From: DATIYF01 sp035517775
GTDB lineage: Bacteria > Acidobacteriota > Terriglobia > Terriglobales > Acidobacteriaceae
DNA length: 64,000 nt
NCBI GenBank assembly: GCA_035517775.1
Contig: DATIYF010000020.1
Span: 1 to 64,000, forward strand
Direction: 5' to 3'
Below, in pieces: positions 17,370 through 25,370 of this stretch. Positions within the stretch are counted from its first letter, which is position 1. Every line of letters starts with the position of its first letter. A program made the position numbers and the translations under genes. The notes under the pieces were generated by a model. The model had not been told where the DNA came from. It worked only from the letters and a program-made list of their open reading frames with translations, and ran no database searches.

Positions 17370-17398
17370 GACGGATGAATTGGGCGAATACTTACATC
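17370..17398 (-). promoter_or_regulatory. ECF-type promoter of small Cys-motif gene B
   Basis: Minus-strand block GATGTAAG ... TTCATCCGTC, 29 nt long, with 17 nt between TGTAAG and CGTC. It matches the block before the paralogue at 20 or more of 29 positions, while the flanks are much less similar, so the boxes are conserved by function or by recent duplication. Confidence 0.6.
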
Positions 17399-17566
17399 CC
17401 CAAATCGAAAATAGGTTGAAAAACAGAGGCTGTGGACAGGGGGGAGTGGCCACTTCCAGCCGCCGCGAAGGATTGAGCTTACACGCAAACGCGAAGCGGG
17501 TGTCAAAAAAACTGGAGAAAATCACGCTTGCCGCCTGTCGTCAAAAATAAGGTCCAGCCGCTGAAC

Positions 17567-19372
17567 TCAGGCCGTGGCCTCCACGGGCATGGCCAGCGTG
17601 TAGAGCTCCCGGAGCACCCCCGGCTCGGCCAGCAAAGTCTGCGCCGGCCCCGTCTGTACGATCTTGCCGCTGTCCAAAACCACGAAATGATCGCAGAAGC
17701 GGACCAGCCACGAGATGTCATGGTCCACCACCACCACCGTCCTGCCGGCGCAGGCGGCCCGCATCATGGGAATCAGAACGTACTTCTCGTCATTGCTCAT
17801 GTTGGTCGTAGGCTCATCCAGAAACAGGAAGCTGGGGTCGCGCAGCAGGCAGCGGGTCAGGGCAAAAAGCCGCTTCTGCCCGCCGGAGAGCCCCATGCCG
17901 GCCGCGAAGGGTTTACCCAGCGGTTCCGGTCCAATCGCCTTTTCCAGAATCGGCCATAGGCCGGTAGTGAGGCACAGGTCGTGAATCTGGTCGTCGGTGG
18001 CGTCGGCCTTGGCGATGCGGAAGTTGTCGCGCACGCTGTCATGAAAGAAGGATGGAAATTGCGACATCATGACCGCATGCCGCCGCAGGCTGTGCAGGGT
18101 GAACTCGGTAGTGGGAATTCCGCCCAGCAGTATCTGCCCCTCATCGGGATCGTAAAATCGCAAGGCCAGCCGGAAGAATGTGGTCTTGCCCTGCCCCATG
18201 CGGGCCACAAGACTGGTGATTTTGCCGGTGGGCACGGTAAAGTTCAGCCCGTCAAACACCTTCTGCGTCTTGGGCGGATAACTGAAAGAGACGTTGCAGG
18301 CCTCAAGCGTGGGCTCTACTTTTTCGATTTCCCGCGCGCCCGGCAGGTCCTTGATGCGGCTCTCCTGCTCCAGCAGCCGGGTGACCAACTCCACTGCCGG
18401 CCAGGAGGCGCTGGCCACGATGCCCAGCATGGCGAAGGTGCGGAACGGCTGCATGAGCTGCGGAGTTAACCCGGCCAGCACGATGAACACGCCGGGCTGA
18501 ATGGCGCTGTGTCCGGGAATCGCCATATAAACGATGAACCCGTAAAGCGCGGCCAGAATGATCTGCGTAGGCAGGCCGATGGAAGAGTTCACCAGTTCCA
18601 TGGTGACCGTCTGGTGCCGCTTGAGAGCCATGAGCTTTTCCAGCCCCTTGGCATGGCGCTCGGCGAATAGCGGCTCGGCGTCCATGGCCTGAATCTCTTC
18701 CGGCGACTTCACCGCGGCATCGGCCAGGCCCGAGAGGGCGAACCTTTGCATCTGCACGTCGCGCATGGCCAGGTCCACCGGCTTCTGGCCCTTGCGCTGG
18801 ACCAGAATCACCGATCCCAGCCCGAAAAGAACCATCACCGTGACCAGCGGCCAGCCCCACACGGAGAAGTTGGGCAGGCCCCGCATCTGCCCGACGATCA
18901 AGGCCACCGCAATGATCACCCCGACGATCTGCAAGGGCGGGTCAACCGTCAGGCTGCGCAGCGCTTGCTGCGCCTCGACCGAAGTCTGGGTGAGTACGTT
19001 GATCAGCTGCCCGGGGTTGTACTGATAGAAGAATTCCGGCGCCTGGTGGAGGACGCGGTCGAACAGCTTCTCGCGAATCGCCGTCTCCATGCGGTTATCC
19101 ATATCAGTCTGGGCATAGCGGAACAGAACGCTCAGCGGAACCAGGGCGAAGGTAAGGACCAGCCACCAGAGATAAGGAGTGGTGCCGCTGCTGGGGTGAG
19201 CTCCCGGCCCGCCGACCTGAAAGGCGTTGGTGATCTTGCCCAGCAGGACGGGAAGCGCCAGCGGGATGGCCGTCTGGCCGATAAAGCTGGTGAGGATGTA
19301 GGTGACCACCTGCCCGGGGCACAGCCGGATCAGCGACCATCCGAAGCGAAGAATAAGACGGGGCTTGCTCAT
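17567..19372 (-). CDS. ABC exporter, fused membrane and ATPase domains
   Basis: A 601-residue half-transporter of the type I exporter family (MsbA/HlyB-like), inner membrane. The membrane domain covers about residues 15-330 with several spans (for example IGQTAIPLALPVLLG, PLQIVGVIIAVALIVG). The ATPase domain has Walker A near 389 as ARMGQGKTT, with Ala in place of the first Gly, a Q loop (MSQFPS), signature LSGGQKR near 496, Walker B SFLFLDEPTT and the H loop VVVDHD. It has no N-terminal C39 peptidase. It starts 51 bp after the subtilase stop and precedes the two small Cys-motif genes, which makes them candidate cargo (inference). A lipid or drug substrate is equally possible by family. Confidence 0.9.
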   Translation of the reverse strand: MSKPRLILRFGWSLIRLCPGQVVTYILTSFIGQTAIPLALPVLLGKITNAFQVGGPGAHPSSGTTPYLWWLVLTFALVPLSVLFRYAQTDMDNRMETAIREKLFDRVLHQAPEFFYQYNPGQLINVLTQTSVEAQQALRSLTVDPPLQIVGVIIAVALIVGQMRGLPNFSVWGWPLVTVMVLFGLGSVILVQRKGQKPVDLAMRDVQMQRFALSGLADAAVKSPEEIQAMDAEPLFAERHAKGLEKLMALKRHQTVTMELVNSSIGLPTQIILAALYGFIVYMAIPGHSAIQPGVFIVLAGLTPQLMQPFRTFAMLGIVASASWPAVELVTRLLEQESRIKDLPGAREIEKVEPTLEACNVSFSYPPKTQKVFDGLNFTVPTGKITSLVARMGQGKTTFFRLALRFYDPDEGQILLGGIPTTEFTLHSLRRHAVMMSQFPSFFHDSVRDNFRIAKADATDDQIHDLCLTTGLWPILEKAIGPEPLGKPFAAGMGLSGGQKRLFALTRCLLRDPSFLFLDEPTTNMSNDEKYVLIPMMRAACAGRTVVVVDHDISWLVRFCDHFVVLDSGKIVQTGPAQTLLAEPGVLRELYTLAMPVEATA

Positions 19373-19423
19373 GGTTCCTCCCGACGCGCGGCCCCTGTGG
19401 AGCCCTCGGTTCTCGCGCAGAAA

Positions 19424-20212
19424 TCAGCTCAACACGTTGTCCGCGGCCACGCGGGCGGTAAAGCGGTTCGCAATCCGGTGCAGGATGGCTTTGGCCTGCA
19501 AGGGCGTTAACTGCGGATAAACCGAGAGCAGGCGGGCCATCAGAGCCGCCAGGCGGGGCGCGGCAAAACTGCTGCCGGTCACCACTTTTTCAGTTCCGCC
19601 TGACCAGGGCACCCGCACATCCACTCCCTGCGCCGCGAATTCCACCATGGCGCCGTGCTGGTAATAAAAAAGATCCTCGCTGTTGGTGCGCGCCATGTTG
19701 ACCGCTACCACCGAAGGGAAGTAGGCCGGCCACTCCGGCCGGCTGAAATCCTCGTTATTGCAGGCCGCCACCACGTGCACGCCCTTGAGGTAGGCCTCAT
19801 CCACCCATGCCTTATAGCTCAGCACCTGATCTTCAATGCCGCAGCCAAAGCTGCAGTTCACGATGTGGTAGCCGCGGTCGAGAGCTTCCTGGGCGGCGCG
19901 GTGGATGATCGTGGTCCTCGAGCTGTTGTCTTTCCCCAGCACCCGGATGCTGCCCACCTGGCACTCCGGCGCGACCTTTCGAATCACCCCGGCCACGGCG
20001 GTGCCATGGCCGAAAACATCCTTGCCCTCGCCGGCCACGATTTTCAGCTTATGGCCGTCCGCCACCACCGCCACATCATCGGCCAGGCGAATCTTGCCCA
20101 GCTGCGGATGCGAAGATTCCACGCCTGAATCCAGGACGGCGATCTTGATGCCTTTGCCTGTGCCCGTTTCGATCGCCCGTTTTGCCTGTTCCAGATCAAT
20201 CCACTCTGTCAT
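19424..20212 (-). CDS. Cytoplasmic subtilisin-like serine protease (S8)
   Basis: A 262-residue S8 protease with an intact triad: Asp in AVLDSGVESSHP (about 30), His in GHGTAVAGVI (about 67) and Ser in TGSSFAAPRLAAL (about 213); the oxyanion Asn is in AACNNED. There is no signal peptide or propeptide, unlike secreted subtilases, so it probably acts inside the cell. ATG 20212 has GAGG just upstream and starts 5 bp after the GAF gene stop, so the two are translationally linked. With the exporter and small proteins downstream it could be a maturation protease, as subtilases are in some modified-peptide pathways; regulated proteolysis of a sigma or anti-sigma protein is an alternative. Confidence 0.9.
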   Translation of the reverse strand: MTEWIDLEQAKRAIETGTGKGIKIAVLDSGVESSHPQLGKIRLADDVAVVADGHKLKIVAGEGKDVFGHGTAVAGVIRKVAPECQVGSIRVLGKDNSSRTTIIHRAAQEALDRGYHIVNCSFGCGIEDQVLSYKAWVDEAYLKGVHVVAACNNEDFSRPEWPAYFPSVVAVNMARTNSEDLFYYQHGAMVEFAAQGVDVRVPWSGGTEKVVTGSSFAAPRLAALMARLLSVYPQLTPLQAKAILHRIANRFTARVAADNVLS

Positions 20213-20216
20213 GGCC

Positions 20217-20819
20217 TCACGAATGTGTGCCGAGCACGGCTTGAAGCACCTTGTGATCAATCAGGTGTCCGAGCAAAGTCGCCGCATGGCGGATTCGCGC
20301 CTTGCCGTTTTCGTCGAAGCGGGTGGCCGGCGGCTCGGCGGCCGCGGCCTCTTGCAGAATCACGCAAGAGATCACGCCCCGGCAGCCACCCAGATAATAA
20401 AAAGGGACCGCGATCATGGCGTGGGTGCGTTTGTTGAGCTTGGAATCGAGAGCTTTATCCTGCTTGGCGTTTTGCCAGACTTCGTTTTCGAGAAAAGTCT
20501 GCTCGCTGGCGAAGACCATGCTGATCAGGCCGGAATCGAGCGGCTGCCGGAACTGGTTCACCATCTTATGAGCGTCGGGCCCGGTATTGAAAGCGGGCAC
20601 CAGGGCTTCGGATTCCGCCTCCACGATCCAAACCGTGCCTTCGCTGGCGCCGACCTGCTGAAAGGCGTATTGCAATTCGCGCTTCATGGTTTCATCGAGC
20701 AGAGAGGCGAAATTGGCGGGCGAAATGCTCTCGGCGACCTCGCGCAAATGCCCCGCCAGATGCGGCCGCAAGGCCGCAAAATGCGGGTCGGGAAGCAGGG
20801 TGAGCCGGGTCTCGCTCAT
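20217..20819 (-). CDS. GAF-domain protein
   Basis: About 200 residues from ATG 20819; a TTG 42 bp upstream is an alternative start. Most of the protein is one GAF domain (small-molecule or cyclic-nucleotide-binding fold): GTVWIVEAESEALVPAF, LDSGLISMVFASEQTFLENE and MIAVPFYYLGGCRGVISCVI. It has no effector domain of its own. It lies between the cyclase and the protease, 5 bp before the latter, so it may pass a nucleotide signal to the protease/exporter unit (inference). Confidence 0.8.
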   Translation of the reverse strand: MSETRLTLLPDPHFAALRPHLAGHLREVAESISPANFASLLDETMKRELQYAFQQVGASEGTVWIVEAESEALVPAFNTGPDAHKMVNQFRQPLDSGLISMVFASEQTFLENEVWQNAKQDKALDSKLNKRTHAMIAVPFYYLGGCRGVISCVILQEAAAAEPPATRFDENGKARIRHAATLLGHLIDHKVLQAVLGTHS

Positions 20820-20975
20820 GCGGGTTGGGAGAGGATATTCCAGGTCACGGCCGGTTCGCAAGAAATAAGATGGCCTTTTCGAGAAAAGCGCGAAGCCGCT
20901 GCTTTCCGCAATGGGCGCGCCATTGCAGGGAAAGCGGGCGAGCGCGGCCTACCGGAAAGGCCTTAAGGCCCGGGC

Positions 20976-22772
20976 TCAGCCGCGCAGCCGCAGGATGCGA
21001 TAGGCCACCACATCGCCTTCGTGCTTGGTTGAGACGGTGGTCTTCTCGGCATCCACCAACTCCCACACGCGCTGGTGCACCTGCGGGCTGGCGAGAATTT
21101 CCCCGCCGCCTGCGGCCGAGCAGTAGCGCGCCGAAAAGTTCACCGTGTCTCCGATCACGGTGTATTCCATGCAGTCGTTCGAGCCGATGAAGCCATGCAC
21201 GACCTCGCCGGAGTGCACGCCGATGCCGATCTCGCAGTTCGCCAGTCCCTTGGCGGAGCGGCGCCGGCTGACCTCGAGCGCCGCCTGCTGCATTTCAGTA
21301 GCGGCGAGGATGGCCTTGCGGCAGTGTTTGGGGTCTTCTTCGGGGCTGCCGAAGACCGCCATAATGGCATCGCCCACAAAATTGTTGATCATGCCGTCAT
21401 GGGCAAAGACTTTCTCGGTCATGAGCGAAAAATAGTCGTTCAGCATGTCGCCCACGTCTTCGGGGTCCATTTTGGCGGCCTGGCGGGTGAAGCCGCGCAT
21501 ATCGGCGCACACAATGCTGACTACGGCGCGTTCGCCCCCCAGGCGCAGCTTGCCCATGCGAGCTCTCTGCAAAAGCCGCTGCCGAATCCGGGGAGAAAAA
21601 TTGGTCAGCAGGCGCTCCATAGTCTTGACGTTGGCCTGCAACTCCAGGCGCAGTTCCTGGTGCGCCAGCGACAGAGCAAGCTGCCGCGCCGCAATGATCA
21701 CCAGCTGCAGATCGCGGGTCTCAAACAGCGGCTGCAGTTTCGAAGAGTCCAGGCATACCACGCCGAAGACCACGCCATTGGCCAGCATGGGAGCGTAGAT
21801 GCCCGCCTCTAACCGCGCCTCGCGCTGGGTGAGCGAGAGCGCCTCGCCTTTGGTCCACAGGAAGGCTTTTTTCTGCTCGATCGCCCGCCGGACCGAAGTC
21901 ATGCTGATGCGGAAAACCTGCCGCGGACTCTGGGCCTTGAGCATCAACTCATCGCTCTGGCGGTCCAGCACCAGCACGGCGCCGCGCTGGGCCGCGGGAA
22001 CTATGCGCAGCAATTCGTCGAGGACTTTTTCCAGCATGGCGTCCACCGAGCCCTCGCCACCGTATTCCCAGGCCAGCTCGCAAACCCGCGCCACGCGTTC
22101 ACCCTCTTGCTGGTGCGAGGAGGTTCGCATGGAGTCAGCCGCGTTGATCTCTTCCAGCACTTTGATTCCCGGCTCTTCGGCGGGCTCGGGGGAGCGATAG
22201 GCAAGCGCAGGCCGGGCGTCATCCTTTAAGGTTGGCGGTGGCGGGGTGGGTGGGGGCGGGCTGTGCGGGGCGGTAGGCGGCGCGGAAAAGGCCGCGCTGC
22301 GGTTCACCGCCAGAACCAGGCCGTGAAGATTAGGGCCAAGCAAATGCTCTAGCGCGGTGGTAGGCCGCTTGCAGATCGCGGTGAGAAGCGTAAGCAGGTC
22401 GAGCCGCCCGCCCAGGCTCAATTCCCGGGCATAATCGAAGGCCTTGCGGCTGGCGGCGGAGCGGTGAAGTTCCCGCGGGCGGCTGGAGTTGTGGGGCTCG
22501 CAGAACAGGGCCCTGCGCAATAGAAGGCGGATACTTTCGCGGTTGACATGCGCTCTTCCGAGCGCCGCCCGCACCAATTCCACTTCGCCTTCCAGTTGCT
22601 TCCTGGCGCCGGCCGGGTCCGGGGACGGGTTCTTCGGACGCCAGTCCTCGAAGCCGAGAATCCCATAGAGCAGGTGGACGGGCTCAATCTCCGCCCCATT
22701 CATCTCCACGGCGAAATCGGCGGCAGTCTGCCACGCCAGGCGGACGCCCTCGCTGATGGGTAATTCGGCCAC
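20976..22772 (-). CDS. Class III nucleotide cyclase with Clp-N-like and GAF domains
   Basis: About 598 residues from GTG 22772; a TTG at 22835 is an alternative and neither has a clear ribosome site. The N-terminus (residues about 1-145) has two repeats like the Clp N-terminal domain (EIEPVHLLYGILG ... RLDLLTLLTAICKRP). A Pro-rich linker follows (about 175-200), then a GAF domain and a C-terminal class III cyclase catalytic domain with VSIVCADMRGFTR, FVGDAIMAVFG, CEIGIGVHSGEVVHG and YTVIGDTVNFSARYC. Metal-binding Asp are present in CADMRGF and GDAIMAVF. The substrate, ATP or GTP, cannot be set here. It is divergent to a second cyclase gene at 22983. Confidence 0.88.
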   Translation of the reverse strand: MAELPISEGVRLAWQTAADFAVEMNGAEIEPVHLLYGILGFEDWRPKNPSPDPAGARKQLEGEVELVRAALGRAHVNRESIRLLLRRALFCEPHNSSRPRELHRSAASRKAFDYARELSLGGRLDLLTLLTAICKRPTTALEHLLGPNLHGLVLAVNRSAAFSAPPTAPHSPPPPTPPPPTLKDDARPALAYRSPEPAEEPGIKVLEEINAADSMRTSSHQQEGERVARVCELAWEYGGEGSVDAMLEKVLDELLRIVPAAQRGAVLVLDRQSDELMLKAQSPRQVFRISMTSVRRAIEQKKAFLWTKGEALSLTQREARLEAGIYAPMLANGVVFGVVCLDSSKLQPLFETRDLQLVIIAARQLALSLAHQELRLELQANVKTMERLLTNFSPRIRQRLLQRARMGKLRLGGERAVVSIVCADMRGFTRQAAKMDPEDVGDMLNDYFSLMTEKVFAHDGMINNFVGDAIMAVFGSPEEDPKHCRKAILAATEMQQAALEVSRRRSAKGLANCEIGIGVHSGEVVHGFIGSNDCMEYTVIGDTVNFSARYCSAAGGGEILASPQVHQRVWELVDAEKTTVSTKHEGDVVAYRILRLRG

Positions 22773-22982
22773 GGCTGAAACTCGTCCCTGGGTGCCGAGT
22801 ACCGATACTTTACGGAGACTGCCCCTGCGGTGCAAGGAAACATTGCGGCCAGGGGGGAAACTTTGTGCCCTCGGGCGGCCGCACAGGCTGGCCGGGGATG
22901 TGCCCTATATCGTTGTGCTATTTGGTTGTCCTATTATGGAGCGGTTGTAGCTGGTTGCGAAGCGGAGTTCGGAGAGCCAACT

Positions 22983-25067
22983 TTGCCGGAGCGCCCACCC
23001 ACGCCAGATCAACGCCACATCGCGCAGCAAGTCGCCGATCGTATTGCCCGCCAGGCCGCGGTCAAGCCTGAGGAGCGCGAGCGGGCAGTGGCCGAGGCGA
23101 TCAGCGCGCTGGGAACCCTAACCGAACTTGGATTTCAGATTCTGCCGCCCGGCGATGACAACAGTACGGCGGCGGACCCGGATGAAGAGCTTCTGGCTGA
23201 GATCGCGGCGGCGCGTAAGAATCTCCGCCGCCTGCGCGAGATCTGGGCCGCGCACAATTCCGAACGCTGGGCGCGAACGCCTTCCGCCTACTCCGCGCTG
23301 GGAAACGCTCTGCTCAAATGCGGCGAGCCGATTCTGGCTTTTGACGTGCTGCGCCAGGGACTGGCTCTGCGGCCCGATTACCGCACCCGGCAACTGTGCG
23401 CTCTGGCCTTGCTGCGCTCGGGAGCGGTGGATTCTGCGCGCACCATCCTGCAACAACTTATCTCGGAGAATGCGAAAGACGAAGAGTCGCTCGGCATGCT
23501 GGCCCGCGCCGAAAAGAATCTGGCGGCCTCAGAGGCGGATGCGGATCGCCGCCGCCGGCACTGGCTGCGCGCCTTCTTGCTCTACCGCCGCGCATTTCGT
23601 CTGACCGGCGGCTATTGGACCGGCATCAATGCGGCCACCATTGCCCTGGTGCTGAGCCGGCCGCGCATCGCAGGCCGCATCGCCGATCAGGTAATCCGCC
23701 TCTGCCGGGAGCAGATTGAGGCCGGCGCCTCAGAAGAAGATCTTTTCTGGGCTTACGCCACGCTGGGCGAAGCCAATCTCGTGGTGGGCGACGGGGCGGG
23801 GGCAGAGAACTATTACGGCAAGGCCATGGCGATGCCGGCCGCCGGCCCGGGCAACGTCGCCTCCATGCGGCACAACGCCAAGCTGATTTTGGCCAGCGCG
23901 CACAGGAACTTCTCCCTTGACCGGGCCCTGCCCGTGCCTCCGGTCATGGTCTTCAGCGGCCACATGCTCGATCGCGAGGGGCGCGAGAGGCCGCGCTTTC
24001 CGGCGGAAGAAATTCCGCAGGTCCAGGCCGCACTCCGCAAGCACCTTGAGGGCAAGCCCGCCTTCTGCTACTCCTCGGGCGCCTGCGGCGCCGACATCCT
24101 CTTTCTTGAGGAGAATGCGCGCAACGGCGGCGAGAACTACATCGTTTTGCCCTTTCCCGAGGAAGAGTTCATCCGCAGCAGTGTGGCCACGGGCGGAGGC
24201 GGCTGGGAAGAACGCTTTCGCGCCCTGGTGAAAAGCGCCGCCAAGGTGTACATCCTCTCCACCGGCCGTTCTCCTTTTCCCGGCATCGAGTACGAATTCA
24301 CTAATGCGGTGATTGTCGGTTTGGCGCAGCTGAAGGCGCGGCAGATGGATAGCGACCTGAAGGCCCTGACGGTCTGGGACGGCGCCCGGGGAGAAATTGG
24401 CGGAACGTCGCATGCGGTGGAACGCTGGCGCCACCTGGGCATTCCGACTCGGATCATTCGTCCCTCTGCGGCTGGCAACCCGCCGCCGGATTCCGTCGCC
24501 AGGCCAACGGAAGGTAACGGCAGCTTTACTCCTGAAATTCGCGCCATCCTCTTCGGCGACGCGGTGGGTTTCAGCAAGCTGATCGAAAGCCAGATTCCGA
24601 CCTTCTTTGAAGAATTCATGGGCATTGTAGGGCGTTTTGTGCGCCAGGGTGAAAACTCGCCGCTGTGTGTAAACGCCTGGGGCGATGGCCTTTATATGGT
24701 CTTTGCCTGCGCCCGCAGCGCGGGATTATTTGCTCTGCGCCTGCATCGCCACCTGATGGGAATTGACTGGGCCGGCCGCGGCCTGCCGGCAAACCTTGCC
24801 CTGCGAATCGGCCTGCACGCCGGTCCGGTCTATGCCTGCGACGATCCCGTGACCGGTTTGCCGACCTTCATCGGCGCCCAGGTGACGCGTGCCGCGCGCA
24901 TCGAGCCTATTACTCCGCCGGGAAGCGTCTATGTCAGCGAGCAGTTTGCGGCCATATCCGCCGCCGAAGGTGTGCGGGAATTCAGTTGCGAGTATGTGGG
25001 CGTCACCCCGGCGGCCAAGGGATACGGCGACTATCCCACCTACGTGCTGCACGCGCGCGGCGAGTGA
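22983..25067 (+). CDS. TPR / SLOG-like / class III cyclase protein
   Basis: About 694 residues from TTG 22983, which has GGAGAG 6 nt upstream; the open frame reaches back to 22830. The N-terminal half is helical and TPR-like (AYSALGNALLKCGEPILAFD). The middle (about 315-495) has PVMVFSGHM, YSSGACGADILFLE and YIVLPFPEEEF, a Rossmann-like pattern that I assign to the SLOG-type nucleotide-binding superfamily with moderate confidence. The C-terminus is a cyclase domain: AILFGDAVGFSKL, AWGDGLYMVF, LRIGLHAGPVYA and FIGAQVTRAARIE. Metal-binding Asp are present. It diverges from the other cyclase gene, so the 210 bp between them should hold both promoters. Confidence 0.82.
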   Translation: MPERPPTPDQRHIAQQVADRIARQAAVKPEERERAVAEAISALGTLTELGFQILPPGDDNSTAADPDEELLAEIAAARKNLRRLREIWAAHNSERWARTPSAYSALGNALLKCGEPILAFDVLRQGLALRPDYRTRQLCALALLRSGAVDSARTILQQLISENAKDEESLGMLARAEKNLAASEADADRRRRHWLRAFLLYRRAFRLTGGYWTGINAATIALVLSRPRIAGRIADQVIRLCREQIEAGASEEDLFWAYATLGEANLVVGDGAGAENYYGKAMAMPAAGPGNVASMRHNAKLILASAHRNFSLDRALPVPPVMVFSGHMLDREGRERPRFPAEEIPQVQAALRKHLEGKPAFCYSSGACGADILFLEENARNGGENYIVLPFPEEEFIRSSVATGGGGWEERFRALVKSAAKVYILSTGRSPFPGIEYEFTNAVIVGLAQLKARQMDSDLKALTVWDGARGEIGGTSHAVERWRHLGIPTRIIRPSAAGNPPPDSVARPTEGNGSFTPEIRAILFGDAVGFSKLIESQIPTFFEEFMGIVGRFVRQGENSPLCVNAWGDGLYMVFACARSAGLFALRLHRHLMGIDWAGRGLPANLALRIGLHAGPVYACDDPVTGLPTFIGAQVTRAARIEPITPPGSVYVSEQFAAISAAEGVREFSCEYVGVTPAAKGYGDYPTYVLHARGE

Positions 25068-25370
25068 TTTTCACGGCGGCAACCGGGTTCCTGTCTGCGG
25101 GTCATACCAGGGTTGCGCAGGCGCCCAAATCTGCCCCCCTTCGCCCGCCGCGATTATTGCAAACCTTGCTGACTTTCTAGTAGCCTTAGCATCTCCACGA
25201 AGAGGCCGCCGCGCCTGGCGCTCCGAAGCCCGCGGCGAAAGCGGAAGCGATGGACGCTTTCCGCTTGGGCAAGCAGTAAAACGATCGCGCACGACCACGA
25301 TGCGTGGCTGTCTTTTGCGGCGTAGAACAACCATGGATAGAAAGTGACGCGGGTGCGAGGAGGGGGCTCT
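25068..25370 (+). other. 303-bp gap before the TonB receptor gene
   Basis: I see no gene, clear promoter boxes or repeats. The last bases carry the strong ribosome site GAGGAGGGGG of the receptor gene. Confidence 0.5.
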
